A DNA stretch of 35,688 nt from Pirellulales bacterium (GTDB lineage: Bacteria > Planctomycetota > Planctomycetia > Pirellulales > Thermoguttaceae): NCBI GenBank assembly GCA_030605745.1, contig JAUWHT010000153.1:1-35688 (forward strand), in the 5' to 3' direction. Position numbers and translations under genes: made by a program. Position 1 is the stretch's first letter. Each line of letters opens with the position of its first letter. This document shows, one piece after another, positions 31,340 through 35,688 of this stretch. The notes under the pieces are model-generated. The model saw only the letters and a program-made list of their open reading frames with translations, searched no databases and was not told the DNA's origin.

Positions 31340-31873
31340 TCACCTATTGCGGCGTTTTATCAATAGCTGCGAAAGTGATGATTGGCCGCGAAGCCCGCGA
31401 TTGTCGTAGTACAGGGCTGAATTGATTGCTCTCCAGGTTTCGCCGGATGTCCCGCGCACGTATCCCGATTTCTGGCTCGGCCACTTGCCCGTACGCTTGT
31501 GATACGCGTCTGCCCAGGCCAGTATCTTCTTGATTGTCAGGCGTGGCATGTCGGCCTTGTTCCGTGCTCGGCGGTACTTGGCCAGCAGTCTGGCCAGCGA
31601 CGAGCCGCCCGGCAGTCCGCGATGGCCGCGCCGCAATGCGTTATGTATCAGAGCCCAGGTTTCCCCCTTCTTAGCGCCGGACACGGGTCCCGACTCGATG
31701 GCGGGCCACTTGCCGGTGCGCCGGTGGTGGGCGTCCGCCCAGGCCAGTATCTTCTTGATTGTCAGTCGCCGAGAAGGGAATCGGCACGTCGTTTTGCGGC
31801 GCCTGGTGCGCGACGAGCCACCAGAAGCACGACCGGTACTCTTACGTTTGGTTGCCATCTTGCGTTTGGCCAT
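31340..31873 (-). CDS. Basic protein with two WADAHH-type repeats
   Basis: A 177-residue, strongly basic protein. After a Lys/Arg/Ser-rich tail (1-36) come two copies of a domain of about 68 residues (37-105 and 112-177). Each has LTIKKILAWADA at the start, then RTGKWP, an SG motif, GETW and a final RGL-G-SSL-LL block. The two DNA segments coding the start of the repeats share 29 identical bases, which indicates a recent internal duplication. I recall similar repeats in planctomycete proteins, where they have no established role; the charge and short helical pattern suggest nucleic-acid binding (inference). Start at ATG 31873 without a strong ribosome site; ATG 31858 is an alternative. It converges on the BNR-type gene. 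Confidence 0.75.
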   Translation of the reverse strand: MAKRKMATKRKSTGRASGGSSRTRRRKTTCRFPSRRLTIKKILAWADAHHRRTGKWPAIESGPVSGAKKGETWALIHNALRRGHRGLPGGSSLARLLAKYRRARNKADMPRLTIKKILAWADAYHKRTGKWPSQKSGYVRGTSGETWRAINSALYYDNRGLRGQSSLSQLLIKRRNR

Positions 31874-31901
31874 CGTTTTACCCGGAGCAGTGTGTGCGGT
31901 T

Positions 31902-31947
31902 CTCAGTATCCAGGCATGCTACCCCAGATCGCCCGAGACGTCAATTA
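31902..31947. repeat. Segment shared with the 3' end of the XylR-type gene
   Basis: Aligned without gaps to 28324-28369. On the minus strand it contains a tiny frame, MNGTGQVIDVSGDLG and TAG (31919-31966), whose end matches the XylR C-terminus NIDVSGDVR and TAG. The stop codons align. Either the tail of a lost XylR paralogue or a dispersed 3'-end element. Confidence 0.6.
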
Positions 31948-32067
31948 CTTGGCCCGTCCCGTTCATGATGCCCCCCTATATGAGTACGCGTGGAGTTGAT
32001 TCGATTGTAATCTTGTAGTAAGCTGAAAGACAGAATGTCGCCAAATCACGTTTAGGGAGGTTTGATC

Positions 32068-33105
32068 ATGGTCAGCCGCGAGTACCTTGACGAGCGTCTT
32101 AAGAAACTTGAATATCGGCTCATCATCCGCCTTGGTAGCATGATTGTGGTTGCCATTGCCTTGTTGTCTCTCTGGTCGGCCGCCTGCACGGTGAGCCGGG
32201 CCGACGAACATGCCGATCTGCCGGCGTCGCACTCGGTGCGGCCGCAGCTTTACGCTACCGGATTCGAGTTCGCCGAAGGGCCGGCTCTGGACGCCGCGGG
32301 CAACCTGTTTGTGGTCAACTATCGGGCCAACGGGAACATCGGTCGGATTGCGGCGGACGGTACTGCCGAGGTGTTCTGCGACCTGCGGAAGTTGGTTCCC
32401 CTGGAAGGGCGCCAGCCGCAGGCCAACGGGCTGAAGATCGACGGCCAGGGGCGGCTGGTTGCGTCCGACTCCGGCGCGGGACGGCTGCTGCGAATCGCCG
32501 CCGACGGACAGAGTGTGGAAGTGCTGGCCGATCGCTGGGAAGGAAAGCGATTCAACAGCATCAACGACGTGGCCCTGGACACGGCCGGCAACATCTACTT
32601 CAGCGACCCAGGCGGCTCCAGCGCCGAGAAACCCGTCGGGTCGGTATATCGCTACGACATCAACACCGCCAAGGTCTCGCGGCTGGACACCGGCCTGGCG
32701 TATCCCAACGGATTGGGCGTGACTCCGGACGGGAAACACTTCTGCCTGTGCGAAAGCGGAAGGCACCGCCTGCTGATCTACGACCTGACGGCCGAGGGGC
32801 AACTGGCCAACCGCCGGGTGCTGATCGACTTCCCGGCCGAAACTCGCGGAGAGATCATCGGCGGCAAGTTCTCCCCCGATGGAATGATCTTCGACGCCGC
32901 CGGACGGCTCTACGTGGCGATGTGGACCGGCGGGGTAGTCAACGTGGTCGAGGTGCCCTCCGGCAAGCTCATCCGGCAGTACGACGCCGGCGGCAGCCGG
33001 GCGACCAACTGCCATTTCCACGACGGATACCTCTACGTCACCGTGGCCGCCAAGGAAGCCGTCTTCCGGCTCAAGCTGGGAGTGGAAGGCTTCGACTATA
33101 AATGA
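32068..33105 (+). CDS. SMP-30/gluconolactonase family protein with a membrane-type N-terminus
   Basis: A 345-residue six-bladed propeller of the SMP-30/gluconolactonase/LRE group, calcium-dependent lactonases that open sugar lactones. Typical segments are GFEFAEGPALDAAGNLFVVN (about 65-84), INDVALDTAGNIYFSDPGGS and GLAYPNGLGVTPDGKHF. The N-terminus is unusual: MVSREYLDERLKKLEYRLII followed by a hydrophobic helix (about 22-39) resembles small coiled-coil membrane proteins (DUF1640-like) fused in front of a normal signal-like region. It may anchor the enzyme rather than release it. The ATG at 32068 has GGGAGG 7 bases upstream. It converges on the DUF11-type gene, with a single family D arm between them. 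Confidence 0.85.
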   Translation: MVSREYLDERLKKLEYRLIIRLGSMIVVAIALLSLWSAACTVSRADEHADLPASHSVRPQLYATGFEFAEGPALDAAGNLFVVNYRANGNIGRIAADGTAEVFCDLRKLVPLEGRQPQANGLKIDGQGRLVASDSGAGRLLRIAADGQSVEVLADRWEGKRFNSINDVALDTAGNIYFSDPGGSSAEKPVGSVYRYDINTAKVSRLDTGLAYPNGLGVTPDGKHFCLCESGRHRLLIYDLTAEGQLANRRVLIDFPAETRGEIIGGKFSPDGMIFDAAGRLYVAMWTGGVVNVVEVPSGKLIRQYDAGGSRATNCHFHDGYLYVTVAAKEAVFRLKLGVEGFDYK

Positions 33106-33122
33106 ACGAAGACAATCCAAAA

Positions 33123-33149
33123 GGCGCGACCGGCGGTCGCGGCTTTATG
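33123..33149. repeat. Single family D arm between convergent genes
   Basis: GGCGCGACCGGCGGTCGCGG followed by CTTTATG, matching one arm of 14464-14551. It fills most of the 51-base space between the SMP-30 gene and the DUF11-type gene. Confidence 0.85.
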
Positions 33150-33156
33150 CTCAAGG

Positions 33157-35406
33157 TCATTTCCGCAGCGGGGCCGGGCTCGGCTGCTCGGCGGTACGGA
33201 TCGGTGCGGTTTGTCCTTCCGCGGCTGGTCCGTCCTGGTAGAAGCGGGTGGTTTCCTCGCTGACCAGCCGGGTTCCCAGCGGCTTGCAGTGGACCTCGGC
33301 GCGGAAGATGTGATTTCCGGCCGTCTCGGCACGCGCGGAGATTTTCAGGATCAGGTCGCCGCCGGCAGGCACCGACGGAATGGGGCTGAAGACCACCTGT
33401 CCCGGGCCGATTTTGTGTCGGCCGCCCTCGACGGCAGTCGGTTCGATGCCGTTGGAGAAGTAAGCGAGCACCTCGACGTTCTCGGCACTCTTGGTGCCGC
33501 GGTTGCGGATTCGCAACTCGTAGGTCGCCTCTTCGCCCACCGGCACCGGCCCCGTGGGGTCCTTCACGTCAAGCACCAGGTCGGCGATGGCTTCCACTTC
33601 GGTGGTTATGCCTGCCGTGGCGGTCAAGTCGCCGTCGGCGGTTGAGACGATTTCCATGCGGCTGGGGCCGGGCAGGCCCAGGCTGCACTTGAGCGTGAAG
33701 CTCTGTTCGCCGCCCGGATCGAGCTTTTCCAGTGCCCAGAGCACTCTGGTCCCGTTGGCCTCGAGTTGGCTGCCGTCGATGCTGGAGAGGTACTTTGCGC
33801 CGGCCGGGATGTTGACCGACATTTTGAGGTTTTCGGCCGGCGCAGTTCCCGGATTTCGCACGCGAATCCGGTAGCCGGCCACCGCGCCCACATATTGGAC
33901 GGCCGGTCCCTGCACATCCACTTGCAAGGCGGGCCGGCGGACCAGTACCTGCTCGGCCAACTCCGCGCGGGCGCCCCCGTCTCCGCGAGCTTCGACCTTG
34001 ATCATCAGGTTTCCGACCTGCCGGGCGGTCAATTCCACCTCGATGGCTTTCTGCTCACCAGCGGCGATCGTGCCCAGGTCGTGCGAAACCGGCTGATTCC
34101 CATCTGCCCCCATCGGCAGCAAACGGATGATCACATTCTCGGCTTCACCGTTGCCCGTATTGGCAAGCTTCAACCGGTAGATTTCCTTCCTGCCGTAGAG
34201 GACCTCGCGGGGCCCTTCGAGGGTCATTGCGAGCTTGGGCTGCTGGACTTCGATCATCGTCTTGGAGCCAACCGGCTTGGATTCCCAGCGGACTGCCAGA
34301 TCGAAGGGGCGGTTCTCGCGGGGCACGATCGTCAGGACCAATTTCTCCCGGCCCTTTGCTTCGAGGTGTCCGATCTTCCACACAAGCGGTCCAGCCGGCT
34401 CGCCGGCGGCCGCCCGGTGCGCTGCACCCTTGCTGGCTTCGGCGGCCGATACGTCGGCCCACTCGGGAAGATCGACAAAAACCACGACGTCTTCAGCCCG
34501 CAGGTCACCCGCATTGCGAATGGTCACCTCGTAGGACGACTTCTTGCCTACTGAAATCCGCCGCGGCCCGACAGTCTCGACGCTCAGCACCGGTCCTTTG
34601 TTGGTAAACAGCACGGCGGCGTCCGGCTCTGTCCCGATATCGGCGGTCAACCTTTTGGCCGGTTTCCGGCTTGATTCGGCCGCCGGAGAGACAACGGTTT
34701 TCTTCCGGACCGCCGGTGTAGTACGCTGCACGATCACCGGTCGAGTGCTCGGCGCGGCGTGAGTTGCACGTGTAGGCGTCATATTCGGGCGTTTCTCCGC
34801 CATCCGAACCGGCTGATCTACAACAGGTGGATCGGTGGCGGCGTCCGGTTTCGGATTGACCTTCGGACTCGGCTTGCTCGGCGAGCTTTCGTCGAACGCC
34901 GACCGCCGAAGCGCCGCCAGACGTTCGTGCAGGGGACGCGTGGCGGGAGAATTAGTCGCATCCTGTTGGGGTGGCAGTTCAACTGCCACACCAACACCGC
35001 GTTTGGACAAGGTTTTCGAATCGCTCTTTGGCCTCTGTTGGGGTGGCAGTTCAACTGCCACACCAACACCGCGCTTCGAGTTCGACGGGGCCGCCATAAT
35101 GCTGCCGGCACGTGGCCTGCTCCCATTGCGGTGCGGATAGAACTTCCGCGTTGCAGACCGAGGGTCAGGTCGACGCATCTTATTGCTGTTCCCCTCGCCG
35201 GGAAGAATCCCATGGAGAATCGAACGACCGAAATCGCCTACCTGCTGACCGAGGTCACCCACCTGCTCGACCAGCGTCTTCGCATACTTCGGAGGGGTAG
35301 GCATCGCTCGGTTAGGACCCGGCGATGGTCCCTGGGCAAAGACCGTAGAGGAAATCCCCCAAACCCCAAAGGCCAAAACGGCCGCGGTAAATCTCTTTGC
35401 TAGCAT
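33157..35406 (-). CDS. Large secreted protein with DUF11-type repeats
   Basis: A 749-residue exported protein. A signal peptide (MLAKRFTAAVLAFGVWGISS, cleavage near VFA/Q26) is followed by a low-complexity Pro/Ser/Lys-rich region (about 75-265), then four Ig-like domains of the DUF11/CARDB kind (about 270-380, 390-490, 500-605, 610-720). Each domain has an N-terminal VGPRRISVGKKSSYEVTIRN-like strand and an AENV-type strand. Such domains occur in surface or envelope proteins as structural stalks. Two identical 39-base family W elements lie in frame at residues 112-148, giving the duplicated peptide RGVGVAVELPPQQ with a 24-residue period. The ATG at 35406 has AGGGAAA upstream. Stands alone; function beyond structure is unknown. 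Confidence 0.85.
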   Translation of the reverse strand: MLAKRFTAAVLAFGVWGISSTVFAQGPSPGPNRAMPTPPKYAKTLVEQVGDLGQQVGDFGRSILHGILPGEGNSNKMRRPDPRSATRKFYPHRNGSRPRAGSIMAAPSNSKRGVGVAVELPPQQRPKSDSKTLSKRGVGVAVELPPQQDATNSPATRPLHERLAALRRSAFDESSPSKPSPKVNPKPDAATDPPVVDQPVRMAEKRPNMTPTRATHAAPSTRPVIVQRTTPAVRKKTVVSPAAESSRKPAKRLTADIGTEPDAAVLFTNKGPVLSVETVGPRRISVGKKSSYEVTIRNAGDLRAEDVVVFVDLPEWADVSAAEASKGAAHRAAAGEPAGPLVWKIGHLEAKGREKLVLTIVPRENRPFDLAVRWESKPVGSKTMIEVQQPKLAMTLEGPREVLYGRKEIYRLKLANTGNGEAENVIIRLLPMGADGNQPVSHDLGTIAAGEQKAIEVELTARQVGNLMIKVEARGDGGARAELAEQVLVRRPALQVDVQGPAVQYVGAVAGYRIRVRNPGTAPAENLKMSVNIPAGAKYLSSIDGSQLEANGTRVLWALEKLDPGGEQSFTLKCSLGLPGPSRMEIVSTADGDLTATAGITTEVEAIADLVLDVKDPTGPVPVGEEATYELRIRNRGTKSAENVEVLAYFSNGIEPTAVEGGRHKIGPGQVVFSPIPSVPAGGDLILKISARAETAGNHIFRAEVHCKPLGTRLVSEETTRFYQDGPAAEGQTAPIRTAEQPSPAPLRK
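34963..35001. repeat. Family W element inside a coding region, copy 1
   Basis: 39 bases containing TTGGGGTGGCAGTT, a central C and AACTGCCACACCAA. It encodes RGVGVAVELPPQQ on the minus strand. Identical to 35035-35073 and nearly identical in its core to 1071-1097. Confidence 0.93.
35035..35073. repeat. Family W element inside a coding region, copy 2
   Basis: Exactly the same 39 bases as 34963-35001, 72 bases away, so the reading frame is kept. The 33 bases between the copies encode RPKSDSKTLSK. Confidence 0.93.
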
Positions 35407-35688
35407 GACTTTTCCCTGCGCATAGTGACGGGCAGCGTGTTAGAACAAAACCTCATCATGTGGTATCGGACAAGACGATTTTGAGGGTTTAGCCAACTTT
35501 TCAGAATTGGTCAATCGGCCAAAATGCAGAGGATGGGGAATCCAGGCACCGTTTAGCCGCCGGGCTTGCCCGATTTTCCGCAGGTTGTTTTTTCTGCTAA
35601 GACGATGGCAGTTGGGAACTGGGCGGCCGGGGCGAAAAAAAGGTTGAAAATCCGATAAATGTTAAAATAGGTAAACTTGCGCTGTGGA
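35407..35688. other. Right flank with a truncated family A arm
   Basis: No supported gene in these 282 bases. It contains the 21-base family A arm at 35551-35571 and an AT-rich stretch near 35630-35680 that could be a promoter region for a gene beyond the window, but I could not define -35 and -10 boxes with correct spacing. Confidence 0.5.
35551..35571. repeat. Truncated family A arm
   Basis: GTTTAGCCGCCGGGCTTGCC plus C, then unrelated sequence. The break occurs at the same base as the core replacement in the nested element at 5204-5350, marking a recurrent boundary. Confidence 0.85.

Noticed and set aside
31963-33120. Minus-strand open frame of 385 codons
   Set aside because: Antisense of the SMP-30 gene; no recognisable motif.
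35630-35688. Promoter for a gene beyond the window
   Set aside because: TTGAAA and TAAAAT are present, but the spacing is only 13 bases, so I do not call it.

Overview
The window is a GC-rich bacterial chromosome segment that most likely comes from a planctomycete of the Pirellulales type. The clues are a DUF1598-like protein split by a stop codon, a lipoprotein resembling planctomycete DUF6655 proteins, an FHA-GAF-sigma54 activator, a XylR-type LacI/AraC hybrid regulator, a Tat-exported Gfo/Idh/MocA oxidoreductase beside a sugar-phosphate isomerase and a DoxX protein, and a small basic protein with the WADAHH-type repeat. I saw no tRNA, rRNA, CRISPR array, integrase or transposase. Species-level assignment is not possible from sequence reading alone.

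Layout. 145-3964 (minus): sugar-phosphate isomerase/epimerase, Tat-signal oxidoreductase, DoxX-like membrane protein. 4217-7236 (plus): D-2-hydroxyacid dehydrogenase, Ser/Thr kinase, thioredoxin-like protein. 7239-9263 (minus): sigma54 activator. 9600-10985 (plus): DUF1598-like gene broken by an in-frame TAG. 11330-13430 (plus): sodium/alanine-type symporter and universal stress protein, the latter overlapping tail-to-tail with a tRNA-dihydrouridine synthase (minus). 14941-15456: nitroreductase. 15643-19910: complete phosphate uptake locus pstS-pstC-pstA-pstB-phoU. 20067-21260: ribonuclease D. 21460-22299 (minus): lipoprotein. 22670-27234: RND efflux adaptor and pump. 27190-28290 (minus): a tightly packed four-gene module (retropepsin-like protease, DUF4160, DUF2442, antitoxin-like small protein). 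28341-31300: XylR-type regulator divergent from a secreted BNR/sialidase-fold protein. 31340-35406: a two-repeat basic protein, an SMP-30/gluconolactonase protein and a large secreted DUF11-type repeat protein.

The most striking property is the intergenic space. Almost every gap holds one or more GC-rich palindromic elements from at least six families (called A, C, D, E, T and W here). Family A has constant outer arms (GTTTAGCCGCCGGGCTTGCC and its complement) around a variable core. One copy carries a different core made of further nested palindromes, and another encloses a family W palindrome. Family W also occurs twice in frame inside the DUF11-type gene, where it encodes a duplicated peptide. 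Elements supply stop codons and C-terminal residues to several genes, abut start codons, and sit at two junctions of the pst-phoU locus. They behave like REP/MITE-type modular insertions, but no mobilising enzyme is present here.

Functional links. The first cluster looks like sugar or sugar-acid catabolism. The pst-phoU genes form a high-affinity phosphate uptake and signalling unit. The adaptor and pump form an inner-membrane efflux unit without an outer-membrane channel nearby. The XylR regulator probably controls the adjacent glycan-related gene. The protease-DUF4160-DUF2442 set looks like a toxin-antitoxin-type accessory module.
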